Part shown: positions 1 to 10,365 of the stretch, one piece after another
Layout: each line of letters begins with the position of its first letter
Position numbering within the stretch: the first letter of the stretch is position 1
Assembly (NCBI GenBank): GCA_032173965.1
Contig: CM063295.1
Span: 1,550,001-1,614,000 of the forward strand
Length of the DNA: 64,000 nt
Source of the DNA: Sitta carolinensis
Lineage: Eukaryota > Chordata > Aves > Passeriformes > Sittidae
Direction: 5' to 3'
The notes under the pieces: model-generated
Databases searched by the model: none
Seen by the model: the letters and a program-made list of their open reading frames with translations, nothing else
Told to the model about the DNA's origin: nothing
Position numbers and translations under genes: made by a program

Positions 1-53
1 TCTTCCCGACATCTAAGAATCAATACTTTCAATTTCTTTTCCCAGCACACTAC

Positions 54-3000
54 CTGGTATCATCAAAGAAAGCAATCTTCATGGCCTGGATGTCCACATC
101 TGTGTGTGCTTTGGCCAGCACAGTCACCTCTCCACCCCGGGTCACCTGAGCAGTGTTCCACACCACCACCATCTGAAGCAAAATACAGCAGGAGAGCTGC
201 TCAAAACCTTGGCAGCAGAAGAACCTTGCACCCAGCAGCTGCTCCAGAGCTGGTCACAAAGAATTGATAACAGAGCTGGAACAGGGAAATAAAACCCACT
301 GCACAGAGGGTTCAGGACAGTCCAACAGCTTTGCAAAGCTTCATGGCAATACCCTTGTCTGCAATCCATAATTAGAGGTTCTAAATCCCAGGGCTGCCTG
401 GCAACAGGGCTCAGACTTGGAAAGAAAATCCACAGAGCAGTGGGAACTCTGCCTGCTGGTATAAAGGAGGTGTCCCAGGGCTGAGGGAGTGGGAGGCAGC
501 ACATGTCCACTGCTCAGTACAGGTCTGTGTGCCCTCAGTGCCCATCACCAGGGGACAGTCAAACCCTCTGCCTAAAGTAAAGGGGCAGATGCCAGCAGAA
601 ATGCAGGAAGATGCTCTGCATTCCAGCACAGTGCTAAAACCAAACCCAGCATCACCTCAGAGGCTGGGATGGGCTGAGGCACCAACCTGGCACCACTCCC
701 CCAGCACCCCCATTCTCCCACCCTGCTTTCACCCCATTGATCCCACCTCCCCAGCTCCCACATGGATCCCAGAACACTGCCACATCCTGGGAAGAACACA
801 GAGCACTGTGTGGTTTTTCCTTCCCTTAGTGATGGCACAGCTAATTGCTGATGGTCGTCACTAAAGGGTGAAAACAGTGGATGAGAAACAGTTCCACTGA
901 CAAAACAAAACCCCCGGTCCCATGGAACAGATTTATTTTTGACTGCTCCACGTGGGATCTGCGTCATCCCCAGCTACAAAGCTGGGCGGCAGCTCCGGTG
1001 CCTGGCATCCCTTCCTACAGTGATGCCTGGAGCTGGAAGATTTCACCTCACATCTTGCCCTAAATGCTATTAAAATAAAGATATTATCCCATCACCCTGC
1101 CTGGGTTCTAGCTGGGAGCACTCCAGGGATAGAAGAGCCCCAAAGCACAACCCCAGCAGGTTTCTCCAGCTGCTTCCGAAAGGATTTGTTCACCTGCAGC
1201 TGAGGAACACGCACAAGCATCAGGCAGAGGGAAAGCATTCTCTAGGCAGCTAACAAGAAAGGGATGTCCCCCAAGAACATGCCTAGGAAAGTTGAGAGCA
1301 GAGGTTTGCCTGGAAAATAACAAGAGAATCTGGGAGAACAGGTCTCTCAGGGAAACCTCCCAGCCCCAGTGTCAGCTCTCACCGTCCTGCTGTGCACGTC
1401 CTTCCCGACGCCACACAGAACAGCTCCACTGTGGGAAAAGCTGCAAGAAGAGGGACATGGTGAAAACCAGCTCCTTGTACCCTGGGTTCATCCTCATAAA
1501 AGGGGACAAGCTGTGGGGATAGGGAACCAGCACGACCTGAGGGATAAGCTCAGCAGAGAGCTGGCAGCATATCCAGCTCGCTGACAAGCACAGGCAGCTG
1601 TACTTCATCCCCGGTTTATCACGCAGCAATAGCACGGCAAAGCTGCTGTGCTGCACTGCTGAACACACACCTACACCCACCTGAGGGACACGAGGGACTG
1701 CAGGCAGGTTTGGAAGAGGCAGAGGCAGGCTCCCGTGGGGAAGTCCCAGAGGCGCCCCAGGCTGCGGGGCCCGGCCTGTGCCGAGGCCAGCAAGGCGCTG
1801 CTGCCGCTGAGCGCCAGCGCCGACACCTGCGGGGAGAGCAGCCAGGAGAGCTGGCACCGGCCACAAGGACAGGGCTGCCAGCTGGGCCTGACAGGCCAAC
1901 GCTCACCTTGTCTGTGTGGCCAAGGAAGAACCTCTGCTCGCCAGTGCTGAGGAGCAGGGCGACGATGACGGCGTGGCAGGGGTACACCACGGCCGCGCTG
2001 TCCCGCGTCCACAGAGCCTGCAGCACCGAGGGGACACGGCTCCAGAACCCCCCACAGCACAGGCACAGGGGGCTTCCCCAGCCCGGGGGGAATCCAAGGC
2101 CGGCTGGATGGGGTGTGGAACAACCTGGGCTAGTGGGAGGTGGCCATTCCCATGGCAGGGGATGGAATGGGATGGGCTTTAAGGTCCCTTCCCTAGTACT
2201 GAACAGCAGATCCAAGGAAATCGACATTGCTGGCAGAGCCTTGAACTGACTGAACCAAATCAATCCTTCCTTTACCCTAGCACAGACCACAGCAAGGCCC
2301 AGTGTGCCACAGTAACAATCTAAAACACAGCCCTTCATTTTCAGCCTCCAACAAAGCAGCACCAGTCTTCATGTGCTAAAAAGATGTGAAATTTAGTGGA
2401 GGGCCTGGAGCACAAGTCTGCCTGGGGAGCCTCACCCTGGACACTCTGGGTCTCCACAACTCCCTGACAGGAGAGGGCAGCCAGGTGAGGGTCAGGCTCT
2501 GCTCCCAGGGAAGAAGGGACGAAATGGCCTCAAGTTTTGCCAGGGGTGTTTAGGTTGGATATTGGGAAAACTTCTTCACAGAAAGGGAGGTCAGGCACTG
2601 GCACAGCTGCCCAGGGCAGTGGTGGGGTCACCATACCTGGGGGGATTTAAAAGTCATGTGGATGTGGCATCTGAGGACATGAGTCAGTGGTGGGCCTGGG
2701 AATCCTGGGAAAACCAGTTGGAATTGATGCCCTTAGAGGGCTTTTCCATCCTATGCTTCTGTCTAATGGGCCCCATAATTTTTAATTCACCATCCTAACA
2801 GCACTGCAGTTTTCACAGATGCTCTGGCCCACCCACTTTGGGATCATTTTCCACATCAAGCAGTGCTACACTCAGCTGCATTTCACACCTCTGGAACAGC
2901 CATATCCTGGCCACACAATGACAGATCAACTCCCTGGATCATCCAAGCCACTGACCCATTTGGTGCTGCAGCCTCCAAAGCCAATAATCGTTCTCAGCTT

Positions 3001-6000
3001 CAGGATGGGATCTGGTACAAGCCCTGGAAAAGAAAAGCAGACAGCACCACCATGCTTAGAGCCACGCTGGAGTCCTCCCTCCATGGAGCATCCCAGCCCC
3101 AGTGCTTGGCACTCTCTGAAGAAGAGGCAGCTTTGGGTTTCCCCTGTCAGAGGAGACAGCTCTAAAGCATTTAGCCTGGCAGAGTTAAGGCTGGCAGCAG
3201 GAGCTGGGGTTTCTGAGTTAAGCAGCTCTCCCGTGCAGCTCCAGTGACACCCAGAGACCTGGGGCCACTGTCAGAATCCCAGACTGGTTGGGACCTTGAA
3301 GTCCATCCACTTCCACTGACAGGGACACCTTCCACTAGCACAGGGTGCTCCAAGCCCTGTCCAACCTGGCCTTGGACACTGCCAGTGCTGTCCTGCAGGC
3401 TGGACCTCACCTGTGGGATGGCATAAGGCCCAGAGACCTTCCTGTACACACCTGGGCAAGCCTGTGGCTTAAGGTCAACACATCTGAACACAGGGTCCCC
3501 CCTGTCAAGGCAAGGGTGCTGGTGGGAAGAACTGCTCATCAGGAAAAGGCATCTTTTGGACTCCATAAGTTCTACTGGAACTCCAGTGTGAACCTTGCAT
3601 TCCCTCTCTCCCCCTCATTAGAAATAAACCTCCCAAACACCCTCATAAACCCCCTAAAGCCACCCTGTGACCCTGCAGGACTTCACCCACCTCCTGTGAG
3701 CCAGGGACAGCTGGGGTTGTCTGTGCCCCCCTCTGATGAGTGCAGACGTGGGTGCCCCCAGCCCCGAGGGGCTGCCCCGTGTCCCCCACACTGTGCAGCC
3801 TCTGCTGCTCCTCCAGCACGGGCTCTCCAGCAGCCACAGCTCTCGGGGGCCCTGGGACTGCCAGGTGAACCTCAGGGATGCTTTTTGTGATGACAGGACG
3901 GCCATGTGGCACCTGAGAATGAGGAAAGCCTCAGACAGAGCTCAGTTCTCCTGCCAGTGCCCTCTGCCTGCCCAGGGGCAGAGACTGGGAGACCCCCACA
4001 GTCTGTCCTGAGGGCTCTTCACAGCAACACAAACAAGGAGGAAAAAATGTGGAGGGAGAGCAGCCCTGTGGGTACCTGGCTTGGCCAGGTTGTCAACCAG
4101 GCACTCTCCCTACACTCCCAGTATTGTCCATCTACAGTTCATCTCCTCCAGAGCCTTGTCCAAATGCTCCTGGAGCTCTGGCAGGTTTGAGACCACTGCC
4201 CTGGGGAGACTGGTCAGTGCCTGACCACCCCCTGGGGGAAGAACCTTTACCTAATATCCATTAAAACCTCCCCTGGCACAGCTCCAGCTGCTCCCTGGGT
4301 CCTGTCCTTGTCACAGGGAGCAGAGGTCAGAGCTGCCCCTTGGGAGGAGCTGCAGCCCTGATGAGGTCTGACCTCAGTCTCTTTATCTCCATCTTATCAA
4401 ACCAAGTGACTGCTTCACCTCTTACTCTTCCCCTCTAGACCTTGCACCATCCTCATGGCCATCCTTTGGCCACCCTTTATTAAAGAGTGGTTGTGCTCCT
4501 CAGTTTCTCCCTCTCCACAGGGAGAAATTTAGGTTAACAACACCTAAATCCATGAGGATGGTTCATGCCAGTCCCTCTCCCAACACCCATCACCATGCTG
4601 GCAAGCCAGTCTGGACATCAGCTCCCTCTTCACCCCCATGGGGAAGGGGAAACCAAGATGAGGGCAGCTGCCTGCAGCCCCAGCAATCCCAGCTGCACAC
4701 ACTGCTCTGCTCCCTGAGGGCACTGATCACATTCCTTAGTCTCCAGACCTCACTTCCTTAGCTATAATTTGAAGACACACCATCTGCTGCCTCCACAGAG
4801 ACAGGGAAGATGGATGTCTGGAGATTTCGAGGTACTTGGCACATCTCCTGTCTCTGTGCTGCACCACACTGAACCCCCAGGCAGTCACTGCAGGGCTGTC
4901 ACCAGACCGTGCCTGGAACAATTGCCAACGACAACAAGCAGCTTCTACATCTTAAATTAAGGCACAGATGTGGGGAAAAGCTCCATGGGAAGCAGGAAGG
5001 AAGGAGCTGGAGCCTCCTCCATGGTGCACTTACAGCTTCGGGACTGGTTATCTGCTGGCTGAGGGACACGTGGTCACAGCCTGCTCTGGAGAGTGTCACC
5101 AGCTGGGGCAGTGGGCGGCCAGGCTCCTCCAGGACTTGGTCACCTGGGCAACACAAAGAGCAGGTCGAGCTCTTTTGGAAACCCAGGCCACCCAACTGGG
5201 GTGGCACAGCCTTGGCTGCTATCCCCAGCATTCCCACCTGCCACAGGATGTGGGAAGCTCTTCTGGATGGAGTTGTGCAGCAGCTTAGCCCCCTCAGATG
5301 GGAACCTGAGCAGAACCAGAGGAAGGCACCGTGTCATTGTGATTCTGCACTGGCACCTGGCAATAGCACTTGGCACCTCAGCCTGGCACAGAGGCTTCTT
5401 TAAGATAAGATCCCCCCCCTTTTGCCAAAGGCAGATGACACTAAGGGTATTTGTTAACTGTTGTATTGCACTAAATAGTTAGTTGGTTTGTTATAAATGC
5501 ACACTGGGTGACTAATAATTGTTTTATTATACTGCACATGGTATATCCTATACCCCCTTTCCCTGACCTCGTGGTGTAGCCTTCCCAGACTGACCCTTCC
5601 CCTCTGAATGTCTCCCATTGGCTGTATTCCCCTTTACCCCATGCCCCCCTTTTATCCTAAGGTTTAAATCCCCCCACACGTGGTTGGGGTCTCTCTTTTC
5701 CTCCCTGGACTTGATGCAGCAAATAAACCACAGAGTCTGGTTCCCAGAGAAAATTGAGCAAGTTTGTTTTCTTTCATCCCTGTCAGGACCACTCCTATGG
5801 TCAGAGCTGGCCAGTTATGACCATTATCAGGACTGGGCCTTTAGACAGTTAACAACACCTGAATGTTGGAGGTGGGGGGACCAAAATGCCACCTGAGGCC
5901 CAGGTTCTCCTGGCTCTGTCATTCCCTAGGTGGCACTGCCCACCCTGCCCTTCCCAGGAGTGGGGAGATGCCTGGGAGCAGCTGTACCTGATGTAGTCAT

Positions 6001-9000
6001 AGAGGTGGTGCCACTTTCCCCCTTGGGCACAGGGAAGGCCAATTCCCGGGGCATGGGGGCAGCCCCACGGCAGGACAGGTCCCCGAGGCGGGCCTGGGCC
6101 AAGGTCACACCTGCCAGCACAGGGACACACACAAGTGAGCTCTCCAGCCCAGGGAGCTGCCTGAAATCACAGCCCCTGAGGGATCCACTTCCCACCTGAG
6201 AAACGAAGATCACAGGCCTTAGGTTTGCAACAAACCCACCTGGCACAGGTGTATTCCTGTGACTCTCAACCTCCAAAGAAGAGCCCAGAGCATGTACCCT
6301 TGGGTTTCAGTTATAAACCCCCAGGCTCAAGAGTCACATCATCTCTGCTCACTGATTCAGCGGTCTCACATGATTTCTTCTTAAGGCTCGTTGCCCATTT
6401 CATTGTCTTATTTCCTCCATATATTTTTAAATTTAGGAAAGTGAAACAGGAAAGGTTTCAAGAAAGATACAGTAAGTTTCAGGAATTTCAAAGAAGCCCC
6501 TGTAACTTCTTCCTCACTGATGCTTCCCAGCAGGCCAGGCAGTACAGACAGAATTCCAGCACAAAAAAGGGAAGAGAGAAAACAAAGGATTTGACCAAAG
6601 TACCTCTGCCACACTGAGCAGGTGGATAAAAAAAGCAGGTTAGAAGATATTTGACACAAAAAAAGCACAGGCTCTTCCAGCAGATAAAAGCACAAATCTT
6701 ACAGAAGTGAGGCTTGATGACACCTTTCATTTTTACCCCTGAAAAGATTTCTAACCTTAGAAAGATATTTAACTTTGCTCTTTTCATTCACTTTTATAGC
6801 TGGAAAATGAGAGGATACTTTCCTCCAGAGTTTGGGAGACTGTATTCCATTCCTGATTTCCTTCCAGTGCTTAAAGGGGCTCCAAGAGAGGTGGGGAGGG
6901 ATTTTGGACAAGGGCCTTGAGGGACAGGACAAAGGGAAAAGGCTTCAAACTACCAGAGAATAGAGTTGGATGTGATCTGGGGCAGGAATTGTTCCCTGGC
7001 AGGGTGGGCAGGCCCTGGCACAGGGTGCCCAGAGCAGCTGTGGCTGCCCCTGGATCCCTGGCAGTGCCCAAGGCCAGGCTGGACAGGGCTTGGAGGAACT
7101 TGGGACAGTGGGGAAGGTGTCCCTGGCTGTGTGGAAACTTAACATTGTACCAAGTACTTTGCCCTTTCTGCTTGTATCATAGAACATCAGCAGCCCAGTG
7201 CTCTGCCAGGGCTGCAAACCCAGCTTTGAATCCCCATGGGCTCCCGTCATGCTGGGCTGGAGTCCCAGGAGAAAGCAGAGGCCAGCCTGTGCTCTGGGCT
7301 CCTCACCTGGCTCAAAGAGCAGGTCGCTGGTGCAGAGGTTTTTCACGAGCAGGTTGCAGCAGAGTTTGACCCCCCTGAGGTGGCTGTACCTGCGGCTCAG
7401 GTACAGGGCCAGGATGGAGGGCAGGTCCAGCACCAGGCATGTCCAGCGCGTGTCAGCCGGGGCCCCGGGGACACCTGGGGAGGGGAGCACAGGGGGAAAG
7501 GGATGGGGGGAAAGAGGCTGCAGACACAGACCTTGCTGCAGAGGAGACACCAGGTTCACAGGGCTTGGGAGAAAGTATTTACCAGGCAAGATTCCCACCA
7601 GGTGTGTGCCAAGCGGGAGATGGGAGAGCAAGTCTTGTAGGCGCAGGGGTGAGGAAGGACAGACAGGCAACCCCCCACCTCCACGGGCTCATGCCTGGCC
7701 TGACACTGCACCCCAGTGTTTGGGAGAACAGGGACAGGGGACAGCCCAACCAGGAGCTACAGCTCTGACATGGCTGCGGAGCAGCTCCTGCTCAGGCCCA
7801 CCACTGTTATCCTAAAATTCTGGAATGGGTTGGGTTGGGAGGGACAACCTTAAAACCCATCTCATTCCCTTCCCCTGTCATGGGCATGGACACCGTCCAC
7901 TATCCCAGGCTGCTCCAAGCCCTGTCCAACTTGGCCTTGGACATTCCCAGGGATGGGGCAGCCACAGCTTGGCTACAAAAGCATCGAGTCAACTTGAGAA
8001 CTCAAGTGACAATTTATTTTGGTGGTGGTGTGCCAGCCCAGCCCCAGCTCCTCACCCCGCCGGGCCGTGCCCTCACTGGCTGCTCCGCAGATGTAGGGGA
8101 ACTGGAGCCAGGTGGCTGAGGATTTGAATTCCTTGAAGAGGTTGGAGAAGGAGATGCGAACCACCTGGTTTTCCTGGGAAGAGACACATACACACACACG
8201 GAGCTTTAGTCACCCTGGTGGCTTCGGCAGGGAAGTGCTGCAGAGGAGAAGGCATGTGGCCCTATCTCCTTTCTCTTCCACATCCCTGGCCCCAGTAGAG
8301 ACGCAACCAGGATGGAAACCATCACCAGCACCAAAGAGCAGCCATCATCCTGCAGCCCCCAAGCCCACCAGCGCCATCCCCAGTCTTTAGTAGCAGCTTA
8401 GGAGGCCACCCTGTGGCACGGACCTCGGTGGTGACATCCAGGTGCACAAGGAAGTGCTTGTGGGGCAGGGGCCTGAAGAGCAGGTAGAGGTAGCGCCCCG
8501 TCAGCCCCAGGGACTGTGTCCCTGCCCGCGGCAGCTGCAGGTAGCTGCTGGCTGGGTTGGAGCCTCGGATCCGGTAGATTGTTCCCTTCAGCCTCGTGTC
8601 CTTTGGAAAGCAGGGGGAGATGGGGGCTGGGTCAGCACTGCCCGCCCCTGGCCAGTGCCCCCCCGGCCCAGGTGCCCCATTACCGTGAGGGCAGCCACGT
8701 CCCCCTCCTTGGCAGAGCGCTTCCACTCCTCCACTCGGAAGTGCTTGAAGATGTTCAGGTAGGGACGCTGCCAGGCTGCCAGCACCGGGATCATCGGGGG
8801 GATGGAGGCCCAGCCTGGACACCCCCACACCGCCCCCTGCATGCCCCGAGGGCCCCTGCCCCATTAGCACCCCACTGTCTGCACGTCCTGAGTCTCCCCA
8901 GCCCCAGTGTCAACCTCGTGATGCAAGCCTGGTGATAACCCGTCAGCTCTTTATCCCAATTTTCCCCTGCCCTAGTGACACCCCTAAGCCTCAGTGTCCT

Positions 9001-10186
9001 GCTGAAGATCCTATTACTCCCCTCCTCCAGGCCCCTCCAGCCCCAGGAATGCCCCTGGAACCTCCAAGCCCTCCAGTCTCAATGCCATCCCTACTCCTCC
9101 CTCGACAGCCCTGACCCTGCAGCCCCGGCGCTGTCTTTGTGCCCCGAGCACGGTGACACACCTGGTAACCCCATGTTCCCATGTCCCGCCCTGGTGACAG
9201 CCCAGTACCTCCATGTTCCAAGCCTCCCCAGCCCTGCTGGCACCCTGTTAACTCCATATCCAGAGCCCCCATGCCCAGTGATGCTCCTGTATCTCAGTGG
9301 ATGCACTCCCCCAGATCCAGCGACGCCAGTGACACCCACGGTACCCCCACACTCTGAAGCCCCCGTGCATGGTGACAGTGCCCCGAGCCCCTCAGCCCCG
9401 GTGACCACTGCCATGCTCCGAGCCCCTCGGCGAACAGCCCTGTTACTGCCACGCTCCAAACGCACCAGCCCCTCAGCCCCCGGTACCCCTGTGCTCCAGA
9501 GGTCACCCATCCCCGGTCACGCCCCCGGTACCCCCGTGCTCCGAACCCCGCCAGAGCCCCCCGCCCGCGGTGACACTCCCGGCACCCCCCTACTCCCACC
9601 TCTCATGGCCTCTGATGCCTCGATTCCCCCGTGCCCGGCAACACCGCGATTAACCCGTGCCTCCCCCACGCTCCGTGTCGCCCCCGAGTCCCCTCACCGC
9701 CGGTCACACCCCCATCACCCCGTGTGTCCCCCCATCCCCAGTCACACCCCCATCACCCCGTGTGTCCCCCCATCCCCAGTCACACCCCCATCACCCCGTG
9801 TGTCCCCCCATCCCCAGTCACACCCCCATCACCCCGTGTGTCCCCCCATCCCCAGTCACACCCCCATCACCCGTGTGTCCCCCCATCCCCAGTCACACCC
9901 CCATCACCCCGTGTGTCCCCACCATGCCCGGTCACACCCCCATCACCCCGTGTGTCCCCACCATGCCCGGTCACACCCCCATCACCCCGTGTGTCCCCCT
10001 ATCCCCAGTCACACCCCCATCACCCCGTGTGTCCCCACCATGCCCGGTCACACCCCCGTCACCCCGTGTCCTCCCCATCACCCCGTGTCCCCCCATGTCC
10101 CCCCAATCCCCAGACACCCCCCCATTCCCCCGTGTCCCCCCCTCCAATCCCCGTGGTCGCCCCCGTTCCCCCCCACCTGCCGCCAT
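54..10186 (-). CDS. WDR90: WDR90 (POC16), 5' part, partial at left edge
   Basis: Centriolar-wall WD40 protein. Coding exons by GT/AG junctions and matching phase: 10186-10177, 8775-8684, 8600-8424, 8173-8056, 7474-7307, 6110-5988, 5305-5238, 5143-5034, 3023-2956, 2017-1907, 1826-1681, 1440-1383, 172-54; the gene continues left of the window. One or more exons between 5034 and 3023 may be missing. The start ATG at 10186 gives MAAAWQRPYLNIF, like the human N terminus MARAWQHPFLNVF. The first exons encode the CFAP20-like N-terminal domain (FKHFRVEEWKRSAKEGDV, SFSNLFKEFKSSATWLQFP). The left exons encode the first WD repeats (FFLGHTDKVSALAL, RLWDFPTGACLCLF, LCGVGKDVHSRTMVVVW). Exon 6110-5988 needs one extra base near 6022-6026 to read KGE-WHHLYDYIR and join FPSE in the next exon. 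Identity is from remembered family sequence and is very likely. Confidence 0.93.
2517..2760 (+). mobile_element. CR1 LINE 3' fragment
   Basis: Characteristic avian CR1 tail: CCTCAAGTTTTGCCAGG, GGTTGGATATTGGGAAAA, GGTCAGGCACTGGCACAG and GGCATCTGAGGACATG, in sense order. WDR90 intron. Confidence 0.85.
3278..3375 (-). mobile_element. CR1 LINE 3' fragment, antisense
   Basis: GGTTGGGACCTTGAAGTCC through GCTCCAAGCCCTGTCCAACC matches the complement of the CR1 3' end. Confidence 0.75.
4125..4400 (-). mobile_element. CR1 LINE fragment, antisense
   Basis: Contains CAAATGCTCCTGGAGCTC, CAGTGCCTGACCACC, CCTAATATCCATTAAAACCT and a run on to CTCAGTCTCTTTATCTCC, the complement order of a CR1 tail. Confidence 0.8.
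5452..5854 (+). mobile_element. Probable solo LTR of an endogenous retrovirus
   Basis: A 403-bp block is bounded by a perfect 9-bp inverted repeat, TGTTAACTG at the left and CAGTTAACA at the right, giving TG...CA ends as in retroviral LTRs. Inside are a TATA-like TTATAAATG near 5490, CT-rich tracts and an AATAAA at about 5723 followed by a GT/T-rich stretch, as in a U3-R-U5 layout. No target-site duplication is visible and no internal viral genes flank it. It sits in a WDR90 intron, antisense to the gene. Confidence 0.5.
6915..7135 (+). mobile_element. CR1 LINE fragment
   Basis: GGAATTGTTCCCTGGCAGGG, GGTGCCCAGAGCAGCTGTGG and ACAGGGCTTGGAGGAACTTG are a common songbird CR1 segment; a near-identical copy is at 17755. 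Confidence 0.85.
7812..7970 (-). mobile_element. CR1 LINE 3' end, antisense
   Basis: GGGTTGGGAGGGACAACCTTAA to CCAACTTGGCCTTGGACATT, the complement of the CR1 terminus. Confidence 0.8.
9700..10050. repeat. 38-bp minisatellite in WDR90 intron 1
   Basis: About nine tandem copies of GTGTGTCCCCCCATCCCCAG followed by TCACACCCCCATCACCCC; spacing of GTGTGTCC is 38 bp at 9721, 9759, 9797 and 9835, with a 37-bp variant after that and CACCATGCCCGG variants near the end. It lies 130 bp downstream of WDR90 exon 1. Confidence 0.9.
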
Positions 10187-10365
10187 GGCGCGCGCCCCCT
10201 GCTCAACCGTCCCGCGCGGCTGCAGCCAATCAGCGGCGCGCTATCGCGAGTCACGTGATCACATCCCGCCCCTAGCCCCGCCCCCGGGCCACGGCCACGC
10301 CCCCGCCCCTCCCCGCGGTCGCGACACGATGGCGACAGAGCCGGAGGCCTCGGCTGCGGTGCCGT
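10187..10365 (-). promoter_or_regulatory. WDR90: Compact WDR90 promoter within the CFAP70-WDR90 gap
   Basis: The whole intergenic interval is 179 bp, G+C rich and rich in CpG. It holds a CCAAT box (10226-10230), a palindromic E-box in the context GTCACGTGA (10250-10258; USF/TFEB type) and several GC boxes (10266-10310). No AATAAA is seen for CFAP70, so its 3' end may lie inside WDR90. Site functions are inferred from motif alone. Confidence 0.6.

Noticed and set aside
9700..10050. CRISPR-like array
   Set aside because: Units are directly abutting tandem repeats without unique spacers in a vertebrate intron.
8975..10258. Long Pro/Ser/His-rich plus-strand open frames (427, 214 and 283 codons)
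   Set aside because: They run antisense through the WDR90 intron 1 minisatellite and promoter; the repeats come from the 38-bp DNA unit and no protein family is seen.
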